Shown: positions 21,346-32,355, counted from the stretch's first letter. The stretch is DNA of 64,000 nt from Timema cristinae (GCA_039000515.1 JBCFYV010000100.1:26398351-26462350); one strand, 5' to 3'. Program-made: numbers and translations. The notes: a model not told the origin generated them from the letters alone.

Positions 21346-22275
21346 AAGGTTATTCTATTCGATACTGAGACTGCTTTTATAGATATTCCCGAATCACCAA
21401 GAATACTGCTTTGACACCAAGTGAAGACTAATAAAAATAAATGGTACGACACAATTGTACACATTTTCTCGTACTGTTTATGAGTATTTTAGTTTGGGAC
21501 AAAATTTTCATAAAATAGGTTTTCAATAAACTAGTTTAAGTAAGTTATTCTTAGAAAAATAATCCTAGCATCTTGTTAATCATAATAAACACACTTTATA
21601 TATTATAGAGTTTAATAAAATTGTCAAGCCATTAAAAAATCAAATTTCAAAAATTCTGCTATTAGTAGACAACCCTCAAATTATTTATATTTGTAAAAAT
21701 AAAAATAGAGTCTTATTTATCATGAAAAACAATTCTCAAATACCCAATTTTTGCTGGGTCTTAAAACCCATCCAAAAATTTAAATTAAAATAAAATATTT
21801 CATCAGTGAATTTTCCCCCGATAAAGAAGCATAGGCCTACAGTTTTATTTTACATGTCAAACACTCTTTAAATATCAATTTAAAACAAAATTCTTTGAAC
21901 TATTTTCTAAACATTAAAAATTGACGAAATCACTCGTCAGTAAACTTCTATTTAACGAAATTTTACCCCAAACCCAAGTACACAGTGTTATTTGACAGGT
22001 AAAACACTTCCTAGAGACCCGTTTTAAACAAAATCGTTTAGTCATGATTTAAATAGGCCTATACAGAACTAAGACATAATCACTCATTAGGAAACTATCC
22101 TTAATTTGAGGGTAGGGTCAAAATCAGCAAAATCAGAACCGAGTTATAGAATCTAAATATCAAATTTAAACAAAATCCACTAAACTGTTTAAGACTTGTG
22201 GCCAGGTACAGACAAGCAGAAAGTGAGATAGGCAGAAATGTAAAATACAAATTTTTGGGTTCATGTTCACACAAA
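21346..22275. other. AT-rich; weak diverged tandem pattern
   Basis: From about 21600 to 22190 there are recurring phrases (TTTAAACAAAAT, ATCACTCATTAGGAAACT and ATCACTCGTCAGTAAACT) spaced roughly 120-150 bp. This is possibly an old tandem repeat. No gene is supported. Confidence 0.35.
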
Positions 22276-22606
22276 ACGTAAAGACTCACCATTATCTCGA
22301 GATCTATTTTTTTTTCACGATACAAATACTTTCCCTTGATATGAAGAAGTAAAAACCACTGACATCCAATCCGACAAAACCTATCTAAAGTACATACTAC
22401 AGCCGAGTTTACTTGGATGACAGCTCACAAAGTTACCAGAAATAGTCCCTAATGTATCTCTAAGCTAACGCGCTAGTTTTGTGTTGAGCTATACTGCCGA
22501 GGACGGGGAGATCGAGGTCAGATGGATTTGTTTTCCACTCTCTCTCCACGTAAATGTGGGTTCACTTCCTCTATATTCAACTTTCCCAATTTCTAACTAG
22601 TACTTA

Positions 22607-22610
22607 AGAG
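22607..22610 (+). repeat. 4-bp target duplication of LTR-like insertion, left
   Basis: AGAG, repeated at 24332-24335. Copy 1 shows the unoccupied site: ACTTAAGAGTATAACCCG. Confidence 0.7.
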
Positions 22611-22919
22611 TGTTGCACCCTCTCTGTATCCTGTACCCCCGACCATAAAAAGGGATTAAAGGGAGAGGATGAACTTAACATACATAAAATGGAAATTATA
22701 AAAAATATATAGATTCAACAAAATGAGCAGTTTATTCAATTAAATGACAATAGCGCATATAACAAAATATGGTCTCATGATAGCATTATGAGTACAGTTG
22801 GAAATTATGCTCGAAGCCAACAACTATATATCATTAAAGTTGCGCAAGTGTTTAAACAAAAGGAAACACGAAATCCATCATAATATTGATAGTCCAGTCT
22901 ATAAGAGACAATATCAAAG

Positions 22920-22982
<63 letters not shown>

Positions 22983-24331
22983 TGATACAAAAATATAAGG
23001 GCCTAATGGGCACCTTGATATGGTTCCAAAGGTTTCGTAATTCACAGAAAACGATATCATAAATATAAAGATTTAAATTTGACGACTACACAACAGAGTT
23101 TACACAACGTGAGGGTTTGACTACCAGACATAAGCCAAACTCCCACGGGACTATCAGATCTGACTAAGAACATGGAACAAACTGTTCCATCAATTAACAA
23201 AACTTAAGCAGTTCAAACAGAACTTACGTTACAAAAGCTTATAGTCATCCGAATTCAAATTCCAATAAAAAGTTACATCACATTACGTTAATTCAAACCA
23301 TAATTTTAAATATGAAAAGTTACTTAAAAAAAAAAGATATACTCTACAATTCCAAACAATATAATATTAACAAGTCAAACTTCTAATCAGCACATAACTG
23401 AGGATATTTACGAGAATAAAAATATAAGCAAAAGTTACAGCGCCCGAGCGGCGACCTATCTAAGATAGAATGTTTAGACATAGTTTGACGATCAAACTAT
23501 TAATACGTTAGATTTTGAAACTGAATATTATATACAAAAAGTTTAAAGTAGATAAAGAAGTTAGAGTTCATAATTCCCCTCGTCTAAGCGACGATTTTGA
23601 TACATTTTACAAGTTTTCTCCAGCCATTGTCCAGATCCATGACAATGGTCTGTCGTCGATCGTTGATCGTAGGATAGTTCATTATGGCAAGCTTTCACGG
23701 CCATTATATAGGGATTTCGTTGTTATGGAAGGGGGTGGGAATTCACCAAACACGCATATGATGACGTCAACGATGCCTTCAAACCGACACGTAGACCATT
23801 GTTGATTCCGCTTGCTCCATCGGAATATCCGTGAATATCTCCAATCACCCGATGTTTTGAAGGAGGTTCCTCTAGTCCCCGTCAGGGGTCGGATACATAA
23901 TTGTCTTCTAGTTGATGTTGATAGTTCTTGGTTCATTTCACGCTAGTACAGTCGGAGTGCCGGGTCGCTTTGTTGACCCACTGGATCTCCCTTGACCCAC
24001 TCGCCAGTCTAGGATTCCAGGTGCCGGCCAGCCTTGCAGGATTCTATTGTGAGCAGATTAGTATTGTAAGTACACGAACAAATTAATACTTAGAATTGGA
24101 TCGAGTAATGAAATATATTGTGCAGCATTGTTTCTATTATGTCTTCTTAGCCTACAAGAACTACAACAGAGAAACATACTATTGTAGGGATCCTAATTGA
24201 GTTGAATTTATTGGAGCGGGTAGTATGCTTTGTTGTCCAGTTGTAACATTATAACACGCAATGTTACAAATCTCTAATCACGTCAGTATGGGGCGGGGTC
24301 CAGTTGTAACATTATACCACGTAATGTTACA
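22611..24331 (+). mobile_element. Solo-LTR-like insertion, 1721 bp
   Basis: Begins TGTTGCACC and ends AATGTTACA, that is TG...CA ends as in LTRs, with a 4-bp AGAG duplication. It interrupts copy 2 of the duplicated segment exactly where copy 1 is continuous, so the boundaries are sound. There is no gag or pol frame. A solo LTR left by recombination fits best. The right end has two repeats of CCAGTTGTAACATTATA followed by the complement of its 'gtaacatt' part, a small hairpin. A long (TA)n run is at 22921-22984. Strand is arbitrary. Confidence 0.7.
22921..22984. repeat. (TA)n microsatellite
   Basis: About 32 TA units with one interruption, inside the LTR-like insertion. It makes a self-complementary stretch. 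Confidence 0.9.
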
Positions 24332-25032
24332 AGAGTCTAACCCGAACGGATAGTAAGACATGGTGCATACAAAAAAGTGTGTTGAACAAACAGTTGAATA
24401 AAGCGTCTAAATTGAAAATGTAGTTAACATTTCGACACCCGAATCGGTGGGCACGTGGACTAACCGCCGAGTTCATCTAATCTGGTTCACTAATGAGGGG
24501 GATGTTAAGGTTCGAATCCCGACTAATTTTACTGATGGCTATTTTCCTTCAATTTTTCCTATTTTACCTCCTCAAAAATGTGGGCGCATTTTCTCTAAAT
24601 TCAACCTTCTTCGTCTCTTAACATATAACAATCAAAAATGCGTCCAACCTGAACAGTTTGTAAGTTATGAAGGTAATCAAAATAAAGTTTGACGCGACGG
24701 TGACCTGACTCGGTGCCGCACGGTCTAGGTCGTTACTCTCGCAGTGGACTACACTGCCAACGACGGGGGATCAAAGTTCAAATTCCAGTCGTGTTTCCTG
24801 AGGGGCTTTTCCCCCCAAATGGTGTTTTACTTTTCCTCCACGAAAATGCCGGTACACTTCCTCTAAATAAATATAGCCTTCCTCACGGTTAATAAAACGA
24901 GATGATAAGAAAAAAAATCAACAGCTCGACACGACGAGTCCTTAAAAGAAGGTCCACGGACTTTAAATTAAATTCGGCAAGCGGGAACTTTTTCCAACGA
25001 TACTTGGATGAATGACAACGACCCAAAATAAA

Positions 25033-25355
25033 CATGAAAAATGCCACACCCCCACAATGCAGAGAAGTCAGAAACTGACCCTTAATGCAATGGCACTTCT
25101 AAAAGGGACCAGGACGTTTTCGCAAGCGTCCTTTCTTAGTGTTCCCCCCTTCCCTTCTTCACACCAACTAAAATCCAGGGTCCACATGTCACGCAACCTG
25201 ACCTATGTGTACACGTCATATACTCAGTGATCTTTCCAAACAAAGAAAACGTGTTCCCGAGTCACTGATTAAACTCACAAACTTGGACATAGCTAACATT
25301 TTTACTATATAACAATATTGATTATAATTATATACTGTCTATAACAATTTTATTC
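25033..25355. other. No recognised feature
   Basis: Possibly the continuation of the duplicated segment beyond the point where copy 1 meets its gap. No gene is seen. Confidence 0.4.
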
Positions 25356-25600
25356 CCACTTCGCTGGCCGCATGGTCTAAAACAGTGGCAGTCTAAAGCA
25401 CCGAAGCGAGTTAGTTTCAATATAGTGCAAAAACATTGATTTTAACCTACGTGGTTGGTGTGGATATGTTCCATCCTCCCCGCAAACGTCGGTGTAGTTT
25501 CTGTAAAATAGCCTCTCTTCCTATTCGTCTTTGATCAAGTTAAGCTGCTCGTAAATGTGTGTTGGCCGCGTCTGTCTTTCAAACACACTACTACGGCCAC
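25356..25600 (+). repeat. SINE family C, decayed
   Basis: The head CCCACTTCGCTGGCCGCATG followed by GTCTAA matches family C. The body is recognisable only in parts (CCCGCAAACGTCGGTGTAG), and the 3' module is lost. Confidence 0.5.
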
Positions 25601-26690
25601 CAATGCTACATACCTGTTATGCGGGTGGAGTATTCTTTAGCACAAGGCGTTCCCATTTTTTTATATGATCATGATAAGAATATAAGCGACCAGTCTACCA
25701 CCGTTTGCGGATAACACTTCCCCTTGTGGTTTATTTAAGGCCCGAAAATAGTCAAACAAACATTCCAGAAATCAAGTATGTGTATAACCCGGGTGGTGTT
25801 ATTCTTTTTCAATAGGAGAACAAACGGGGGAGGAGTAAAATACAAATCCCATTAAAATGTATTGTATATTAATTTACATAATTCGATTCACAAATATCCA
25901 TTCTACGCTCCAATGCCAGTTACCTTTCGTTTCTCGAGCATTTAAGTTTTAAGGATCGACCAAAATACGTGGCTCTTGTGACTTTTCATAGATTAAAAAT
26001 TTGACTTTTAAATTATGTTTACAAGTCTGTATTATATAGGGTCATAGATAATAGTGCTGTATTATTCCAGTAAACACCAATTATTCATTATTATTAAAAG
26101 TTCTATAGCTATTCAACCTAAGCGCAACATCTGATTAGCATTAACTCAGCAAGCTGTATGAAGAGAAGATTTCTTGCTTTTATAGCCTTTAAATATTTAA
26201 GTTATATTTTTTCAAGGGAGAAATAAACAATTAAAGGCCTTACTGGTGTGACATAGTTAAGAAAATTATATTAATGTGACACGTTAATTTATAACTTTTT
26301 TTTACATTAAGACAGTTTTATGCTTACTGTACAATCCAGTAATCTTAAAAATTTGAAGTAATCAAACTAAAGATTTTCAATCAATTGAAACTATACAACA
26401 AATTGAAACCATTAAGTAAATTAGTAAAAAAAACTAAACATTGTTTATAAAATAAGTAGCCGGTTCATTATATTTCTGTATTGTTTTACAGTGGAAAATG
26501 TAAGCCTACAATAAAAAAGTTTCACTAGCCAAATGGTTTGTAGCTTTAGAATTTGGTGAAGTGATAAGATAACTTTTAACAGCATTTGTCAAGGTTGGAT
26601 GGAAGCCCGAATTTTTGGCCAAAATAAATAAATAAATAATTTCTGTTAGTAGGTAAAATGAATTTAAATTAGTTGTCATTTTAGACAATA
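25601..26690. other. No recognised feature
   Basis: AT-rich, without supported genes or repeats. Confidence 0.5.
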
Positions 26691-26691
26691 G

Positions 26692-26762
26692 GAAACAGGA
26701 ATCAAACCCAGGAACTTTGGATTAGTAAGCTAATTTGCTCTGCCACTGAGCTATACAGATCA
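26692..26762 (-). repeat. tRNA-like SINE head
   Basis: On the minus strand it has TATAGCTCAGTGGCAGAGC (D-arm/A-box) and, about 35 bases on, GGGTTTGATTCC (T-arm/B-box). It looks like a tRNA-derived SINE head. There is no acceptor pairing good enough to call a functional tRNA. A relative is at 32283. Confidence 0.5.
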
Positions 26763-26776
26763 TTCTTCACTCGTGT

Positions 26777-27143
26777 TTAAGTTGGGGTGGAAAGTGGGTG
26801 GGGTACACGAGGAAAGATCAGCGTTTTTAGAGTTTTTAGAGAAAAACTTTTTGTTTTGACAAAATAAATAAAATATTGCTCCAGTACAAACAAAGAGTTT
26901 AATTTTCTCCACATGGTGATATCAACAGTTGTTGAATATCTGTCATGAGGATAGCGGCATTAGATGACAAACTTTTTAGAAGAAGAGAAAAAGTTGTCAT
27001 TAAATTCCAGAGCCCTGTATGACAAATTAATATTAAAGAACTGTTGAGGTATCATGTAAAAAAATTAAACTTTATTAACTATTTTTTTAATAAAAACTGC
27101 AAAAAAGTGAGCTTTTCTTCCATAGCCTTTCTCCCCACCTTAA
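26777..27143. mobile_element. Palindromic TTAA-flanked MITE, copy 2
   Basis: TTAA at 26777-26780 and 27140-27143. Left end AGTTGGGGTGG, right end CTCCCCACC. The arms hold the same blocks as 119-516 (AATATTGCTCCAGTA, CCACATGGTGATATCAACAG, then the core with AAGAGAAAAAGTTGTCATT). Confidence 0.75.
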
Positions 27144-27315
27144 TTCAATTCTGTTATGGACGTGTAAAAATCGTCAGCTACATATGAGCGACTCATAGAA
27201 TCGCGAGCCATCAGATACCACAACCACCCGCGATTCGAGTGACCGTTTAAGTTACTACACACGATTGTAATTAAAGCAAATTTCAATGAATATCAACACA
27301 CTGGTTTCAAACAAC
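27144..27315 (+). repeat. Dispersed repeat shared with 32395-32470
   Basis: ATGGACGTGTAAAAATCGTC, AGCTACATATG and GAGCCATCAGATA recur at about 32404-32470. There they follow a tRNA-like head and end at a SINE B insertion. Nature unknown. Confidence 0.5.
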
Positions 27316-27325
27316 TGTAACTAAA

Positions 27326-27326
<1 letters not shown>

Positions 27327-27383
<57 letters not shown>

Positions 27384-27650
27384 GCACCGCGTCTTACTAA
27401 CCGTTCGGGTTATACGCACTTACGCTAATGTGTAATGGTAGGGTGATTGTGAGATGAAATGAAGGACCTACAGTTTAACGTGGAATTTGAACCACGGTGG
27501 AGGCCTGGCATTCCCCACATTCACAAGATGTCTTGTCAGAGGTGAAGGAAGGGTTTAGTAATCAGATAAATCTGTGCCGGGACCGAGGATTGAACCCCGG
27601 CCGCCAGCATAGAAGTCTGACACCTTACCCCTAGACCACCAGGCCACCCA
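27327..27650 (-). repeat. SINE family B, full length, with TSD
   Basis: Complete on the minus strand with a long (TAA)n tail at 27327-27382. The 11-bp duplication TGTAACTAAAA is at 27316-27326 and 27651-27661. Confidence 0.9.
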
Positions 27651-27730
27651 TGTAACTAAAACACTGCGCGTAAGGTGTAGACCACAATAACCATATTTTA
27701 AATAATTTAAATGAACTAAAATGTGGTCTT

Positions 27731-27985
27731 ACCCACTTCTATGGCTGCATGGTCTAAGGCGTCACTTTCGCAATAAACTTGACTGCCAATGATGGGAGAT
27801 CGGGGTTCAAATCCCGGTCAGCTGTACTGAGGATAGTTACCCCTAAATTGTTTTATACGCTTCCTCCAAGCAAATGCTGATACATTCCCTCTAAATTCAG
27901 TTTTACTCATCACTGACACATTAAGAGTATTTAGTACATATTATGTGTATAAATTGAACGAGTAGTAAGACGCGGCGCTAACCAA
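27731..27985 (+). repeat. SINE family C, full length
   Basis: Head ACCCACTTCTATGGCTGCAT followed by GGTCTAAGG, T-arm-like GGGTTCAAATCCCGGTC, shared body, and 3' module AGTAGTAAGACGCGGCGCTAA. Confidence 0.8.
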
Positions 27986-28029
27986 ATAATATTGTGGTTT
28001 ACTCCATATGGACATTTTCATAATTACAA

Positions 28030-28350
28030 ATATTTGCAGCTTGTGTGTTGATATTCGTAGTTAAGTTTAGTTTAATTTTGTACACACAGTAACCTCAACA
28101 TGTCTTGAATATTAGTCGTGAGCATCGCATAATTTGAACATGACTTGCTTAGTACTAAAAAGATGAATAGTCGAATATTCATGAAAGAACAAGACCTCAA
28201 GAACGGTTGATATTATCATATGTAGAAAATTAAACTAAACAAATGTACAAATATTTTATTAATTTTGGTGGAAATAGTTGTTTTTTTGTTATAAAATGTG
28301 AAAACAAATACTGACCTTAACTCGCGTACCCTTACATCGCTCTTTAAATA
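28030..28350. mobile_element. Palindromic TTAA MITE, decayed copy
   Basis: Left-arm blocks (GTTTAATTTTGTACACACAG) and a fuller right arm (GTAGAAAATTAAACTAAAC, AAATATTTTATT, CCTTAACTCGCGTACCC) match the TTAA-MITE family. Outer ends are blurred. Confidence 0.5.
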
Positions 28351-28487
28351 GGCAAAGCATTTGCAAGGCGGAGGGGTACGATTATATTTAATAATATCAT
28401 TTCTGATGTTATAAAAAGACACAATCACCCTGAACCAACCGATTCTAAAATTCTTAGTGATTTCGTTAGGGAGAACGGTATAAGTTA

Positions 28488-28700
28488 GTTACTAAAGTTA
28501 CTAAAACAATTTTAATATATTCATACATAAAGTCATGCCATCTTCAGTTGTCATTTTTGATAGATATTATAAATATCCAAAGAATACCACAAATAACATT
28601 GTAAAATATCATCAATTTTGGCCGCAAATAAATATGCTTGAATTTTCTTTGCTGTTCTTCCAGCCAAAATCAGGCTATAGCTACATAATATACAAATACA
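28488..28700 (+). repeat. Dispersed repeat R2
   Basis: R2 blocks in order: GTTACTAAAACAATTTTA, TATTCATACATAAAGTCA, TTTTTGATAGATATTATAAA, and TGTAAAATATCATCAATTTT followed by GGCCGCAAA. Other copies are at 31690, 39030 (minus), 47020 (minus), 48002, 61015 and 61475. No coding frame; the class is unknown. Confidence 0.6.
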
Positions 28701-28929
28701 TTATTTATTTGCCAAAAAATCGGTGAAAACAATTTACTTTAAATAATTTATGTAATTTATTCACCACTTTCAATTAACATTATAAATATTGTGAAACAAC
28801 GAAGTTAATAAATCACAACATTAAAAAAATATATATGAATTTTCTAAACCCACAGTTTTCACAGCACTTGAAAATACATTGAACAGAATAAAATAAACGC
28901 AACATTATGCAAAAAAAACTCATTTCTCT

Positions 28930-29260
28930 GGCAAATAAGGTGCGCGGGAGGGAGACTAGGGTGAGAGAGGGGGGAGTGGAAGGGAGCACCCCCTGCCCCC
29001 TCACTTGATCACCCAATATTACGCCAACCTCGAGATTACCCCTGATCAGAAACCGGAGGACAACCAACAGGGTTGTTCGTATGACGCCTCTCGCCCCCCC
29101 CCCCCCCGCCCATCCAGAGCGACAGACAAGCTGGAGCCCTGGCACCCTCCTGCATCATCTGCAATCCACCCCCATTCAGTCAATGCCGCGCGATCAATTC
29201 ACTCCGGAAGAGTCCACGCTACTGCAGCACTAACATCGACCGCTTCATCTCGCTTGACAT
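28930..29260. other. Isolated GC-rich patch
   Basis: About 330 bp is far richer in G and C than its surroundings, with a C run at about 29093-29107. An open frame at 29005-29325 (plus, 106 codons) crosses it and runs into the MITE. Its Pro/Ser-rich translation follows from composition. Not called as a gene. Confidence 0.4.
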
Positions 29261-29446
29261 TAAGTCCCATGGCTTCTTTGGTGCTGATTGACATCTCACA
29301 GCTGACTTCTGACAGTCAGAAGTGACAGCTGCTAAACAAATGTTTTTGCATATCATATGGTTCGGCGTAGGGATACATAATTTGGTCTGGTAACTTTTCA
29401 AAGCCGTCAGCTGTCAGTCAGCACTAAAGAAGCCATGGAGCTACTG
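29261..29446. mobile_element. TA-flanked palindromic MITE, copy 2
   Basis: Ends CCCATGGCTTCTTTGGTGCT and AAGAAGCCATGGAGCTACTG match those of 2480-2714. The core (TATGGTTCGGCGTAGGGATA, then CATAATTTGGTCTGG) is inverted relative to copy 1 and lacks the extra 38-bp palindrome. The first bases of the left end have decayed. Confidence 0.75.
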
Positions 29447-29461
29447 TATTTAGGCTATGAC

Positions 29462-29862
29462 CAGGGGTGTAGTGGAGTAGGAACGCCATTCAAGCACTGC
29501 TTTTCTTGGAAAAAATATTCGAAATATTTTTTTTTAGTAAAGTTACATACTATGCAATTCTAAGTTAACTAACTGATCTTAAATCAATATTATGTTAAAA
29601 CTTTTTTTTCATTCTATGAATCAATAAATTCTGATGAAATCTATCTACTATGCTCTATTCGATTTCTTGGAATTTCAGGGTAAGTGTGCTAAGTACGTTT
29701 CTTCTTTAGTAACCATTAAAAAAACTCCAAATAGCTCCTAGAGGCATTTATGTTTGTGAAACGTTTTCGCCTGCGGTGGTTAGGGGGACGTGCGCCCCTA
29801 GAGCCCCCCCTTAAACTTTGGGGTGGCTAGGTTTACGGCCTTGCGTTACAACTACAACACTG
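29462..29862. mobile_element. hAT MITE with 8-bp TSD
   Basis: Starts CAGGGGTGTAG and ends CTACAACACTG. Flanks GCTATGAC (29454-29461) and GCAATGAC (29863-29870) match at 7 of 8 bases. At 401 bp it has no coding capacity. Confidence 0.75.
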
Positions 29863-29874
29863 GCAATGACATAA

Positions 29875-30232
29875 GTATGGTAAAATATTGTACATCTGGA
29901 CTACATCACTCGTAGCCCAGCAGAGGAAAGATTAGCCAGTACTAATACTAATGTACCCTTGTCCAGGGGGATGACCGAATGTACTAATCGTACATCCTTT
30001 CCGTGGAGGCTCTTTCCATGTCCCGGTGAGATGGGGTGATGGTGATAGTGAGTATGAGGGTGTGAAACTAGTGTAAGCAATTAGACCTAGCTTTAGCCTA
30101 ATGAACCAAACCCTGGAAACCAATGGGGTAATTCTCCTTTCGGGAAAAATACCCAAGGTACCAGCCAGGAATCGAGCTAGGGACCCCTAGACTAACGGCC
30201 AGGTGCACTGACCACTAAACCACGGGGACGGT
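29875..30232 (-). repeat. tRNA-derived SINE, family F
   Basis: The minus strand starts with a good tRNA-like head: CCCCGTGGTTTAGTGGTCAG, an anticodon-arm-like region, then GTCCCTAGCTCGATTCC. The body is unlike A, B or C. Flanking ATGACATAAGT (from 29867) and ATGACATAGGT (from 30235) may be its target duplication, which would put it next to the hAT MITE flank. Confidence 0.55.
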
Positions 30233-30374
30233 TATGACATAGGTGAGTAGGCCTGGTTACAAAATCTCAACTATCATTATTTTACAGGTATTGCTCATAC
30301 TTTATGTCCAAAGTGATAGCTACAGAGTGGATGTCACATGATTTGACGCAAGCATATAATTAAATTGCTTTAGT

Positions 30375-30422
30375 TTTATTATTATTTAGCACCGCGTCTT
30401 ACTACCCGTTCGGGTTATACGC
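30375..30422 (-). repeat. Tail-only SINE insertion, 48 bp, with TSD
   Basis: Only the common SINE 3' module: GCGTATAACCCGAACGGG, then TAGTAAGACGCGGTGCTAA and (TAA)n. It is flanked by an exact 14-bp duplication TAAATTGCTTTAGT (30361-30374 and 30423-30436). The duplication shows it integrated in this form. Confidence 0.9.
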
Positions 30423-30436
30423 TAAATTGCTTTAGT

Positions 30437-30680
30437 AGCTTTTATAACTGTTATACACTGTTATTCCTACCAGAATCCTGCTACTGTATAAGTATGTAGC
30501 CTATATGATCTATATTATCATGCCATAAAGTTATAATAGCCAAATAATACCATTTTTTGGCAACAGGTTTAAACGTGCAGTAATTTTAGTTGTGTTGTTT
30601 TTTGTAACTAGTTTGTTTACTGTTAGCTGATACAACATTATGTTTATAACATTCATAAATATACGTTTAAAGGACAGGCG
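30437..30680. other. No recognised feature
   Basis: AT-rich; a weak R2-like phrase (ACCATTTTTTGGCAACAGG) is near 30550. Confidence 0.4.
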
Positions 30681-30880
30681 GTTCACCGCATCTTACTAAC
30701 CGTTCAGTTTATACGCATATGTACATATTATGCTAATGAGTTAGGGATGAGGAAGGTTGAATTTATAGAAAGTGTATCCGGATTTGCGCGGAGGAATAGC
30801 GGAAAAAAATTTAGGAAAAAAAAACCTCTACACCCAACCGGGATTCAAACCCCTTAAACCATGCGTCCACCGAAGCAGGT
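30681..30880 (-). repeat. SINE family C
   Basis: On the minus strand: head ACCTGCTTCGGTGGACGCAT, GGGGTTTGAATCCCGG, a shortened body, and the 3' module with AGTAAGATGCGG. Confidence 0.7.
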
Positions 30881-31099
30881 AGCACAGGAGTTAGAAAGGA
30901 AAATACTTCATTTCCTGTTAGATTTAGGTGAACTATTTGTAAGACTAAGCCCTTTAAGAAATTTTTATATCATTAACAAACGACACCACAAAAAAAAAAG
31001 TGTTTACTATATTGGTATTAAGATAAGATAAGGTTTTAAGAAATGGGAAATTTATTTTATATTGAACTTATAGATTTAAAATTATTTTATTTTTATTTA

Positions 31100-31310
31100 T
31101 TTTTTAGCACCACCATGTCTTACTACCCATTCGGGTTATACGCCTATGTAAGTTACTAGTTATACTAATGGCTTAAGAATAAGGACGGTTTAATTGAGAT
31201 GAAGTTTACCCGCATTTGCGTGGAACGAGAGTGGAAAGTCATTTAGGTAAAACCACCTTCAATACACCGAACAGGGATCGAACCCCAATCTTCCCGTCTT
31301 CGGCAGTTCC
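31100..31310 (-). repeat. SINE family C, 5'-truncated
   Basis: 3' module and body present on the minus strand (GGGTAGTAAGACATGGTGG). It stops within the head at about 31310 (CTGCCGAAGACGGGAAG), with the A-box region missing. Confidence 0.65.
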
Positions 31311-31689
31311 TTTTGTTGTTCTCATATACACAAACAAATTATAAATTTCCAAATTTTCAAAATATTATTTTATCTTATATAATGCTCCTCACTACATATC
31401 TTTTAGAATGTTTTTTAAAATGATAAATGTTATTTTCCAAAGCGATGTTTTTCTAATTGGTAGTACACGGTGATGACGAGATCAATGCAGCGACGCGCAG
31501 GCCGCCTGCGCAATACGTCTCGGAAGCGACGTAATACCAACCCTCCTCTTCCTCTAACCCCCCACACCTCCAAGCCTGCTACAGTTAGAGTAGTCACGTG
31601 ATCAACATAGAGTTTATTTTTATTTTTAAATTAAAGGAATCGCTTCACCAGTGTTACCAATTGTACGATAGGAAGCGTCTTATCTGACA
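31311..31689. other. Unassigned; short GC-rich patch
   Basis: 31475-31590 is GC-rich with several CG dinucleotides (CGACGCGCAGGCCGCCTGCG contains a palindrome). No gene is seen. Confidence 0.45.
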
Positions 31690-31850
31690 GTTGTAAAAAA
31701 TTACTAGATCTACTTTCACGTCAAGTCACGTGATCCACAACTGCAATTTTTAATAGATAGCATCAAGACCTATGAAATAGTACGTACCAATATTATGGTA
31801 AAATGTTATCAATTTTGGACGCAAGAAAAATGTGTTTGTCTTTTCAAAAC
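31690..31850 (+). repeat. Dispersed repeat R2
   Basis: ATTACTAGATCTACTTTCAC, CAAGTCACGTGATC, TTTTTAATAGATAGCATC and ATTTTGGACGCAAG match R2 in order. A hAT-type end follows immediately. Confidence 0.6.
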
Positions 31851-31925
31851 CAGTGGTTCCCAATTACCTACAATTCAAGGACCCCCCCCCCCCCCTCCCC
31901 AAGAGGCTCTTTGAGATGGGCGTAC
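31851..31925 (+). mobile_element. hAT-type transposon terminus (partial)
   Basis: CAGTGGTTCCCAATTACCTA followed by a C run, as in hAT/Charlie-type ends. I could not find the partner end. Confidence 0.45.
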
Positions 31926-32282
31926 CCACCAGTTTTTTTATAATCGTTAGAATCTTATCTACTCGTATTTTATGTATAGAAAATAGCACCCCCGTCTCCC
32001 CATATTAATAATTAATTCAAGAAAACCTACAAAACCGGGAATTTGGCAAAGAAAATCCGAGTCAAATGTGTTTTTACATGCTTTTATTTTGACAATAAAA
32101 ATAGTTGTAATAATAATGAATATAGTAGACCTAGTAATAGTTAAAACAAAAAGGGTTAGTTAGGCCTACATGAAAATTTATTAATTCTGAAAAAGAATCA
32201 AATAGCTAAAACAATTATATTTGTTTTAGTTAGGATTTACTCGCATCTAGATATCATATTTTGAAAAATGAAAAATGACACC
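31926..32282. other. No recognised feature
   Basis: AT-rich; perhaps the interior of the hAT relic that starts at 31851. Confidence 0.4.
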
Positions 32283-32355
32283 TGGACACGAGAATCTAAC
32301 CCAGGACCTTTGGCTTAGTATGCCAAAGCTCTAACCACTGAGCTATCCAGGAATT
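32283..32355 (-). repeat. tRNA-like sequence (SINE head relic)
   Basis: The minus strand reads GGATAGCTCAGTGGTTAGAG (D-arm), a 7-base-paired arm CTTTGGC/GCCAAAG around an ATACTAA loop, then TCCTGGGTTAGATTC (T-arm-like). The anticodon by position would be ACT. The T-stem and acceptor stem pair poorly, and a close relative at 26692 sits in the same kind of repeat, so I call it a SINE head and not a tRNA gene. Confidence 0.5.

Larger units (their letters stand above)
22276..25032 (+). repeat. Segmental duplication, copy 2 (split by insertion)
   Basis: The counterpart of 18416-19461. It is 335 bp to 22610, then the LTR-like insertion, then 701 bp from 24332. The two copies differ by scattered substitutions and small indels. 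The direct orientation and 3.9-kb spacing point to a local duplication, but two insertions of one larger repeat unit would look the same. Confidence 0.8.

Noticed and set aside
29005..29325. 106-codon frame as a gene
   Set aside because: It spans a C run and continues into a MITE terminus; the Pro/Ser-rich text follows the base composition.
32283..32355. Functional tRNA gene
   Set aside because: T-stem and acceptor stem pair poorly, and a relative at 26692 shows it is part of a dispersed repeat. The SINE heads at 16888, 30160 and 43486 were rejected as tRNA genes for the same reason.
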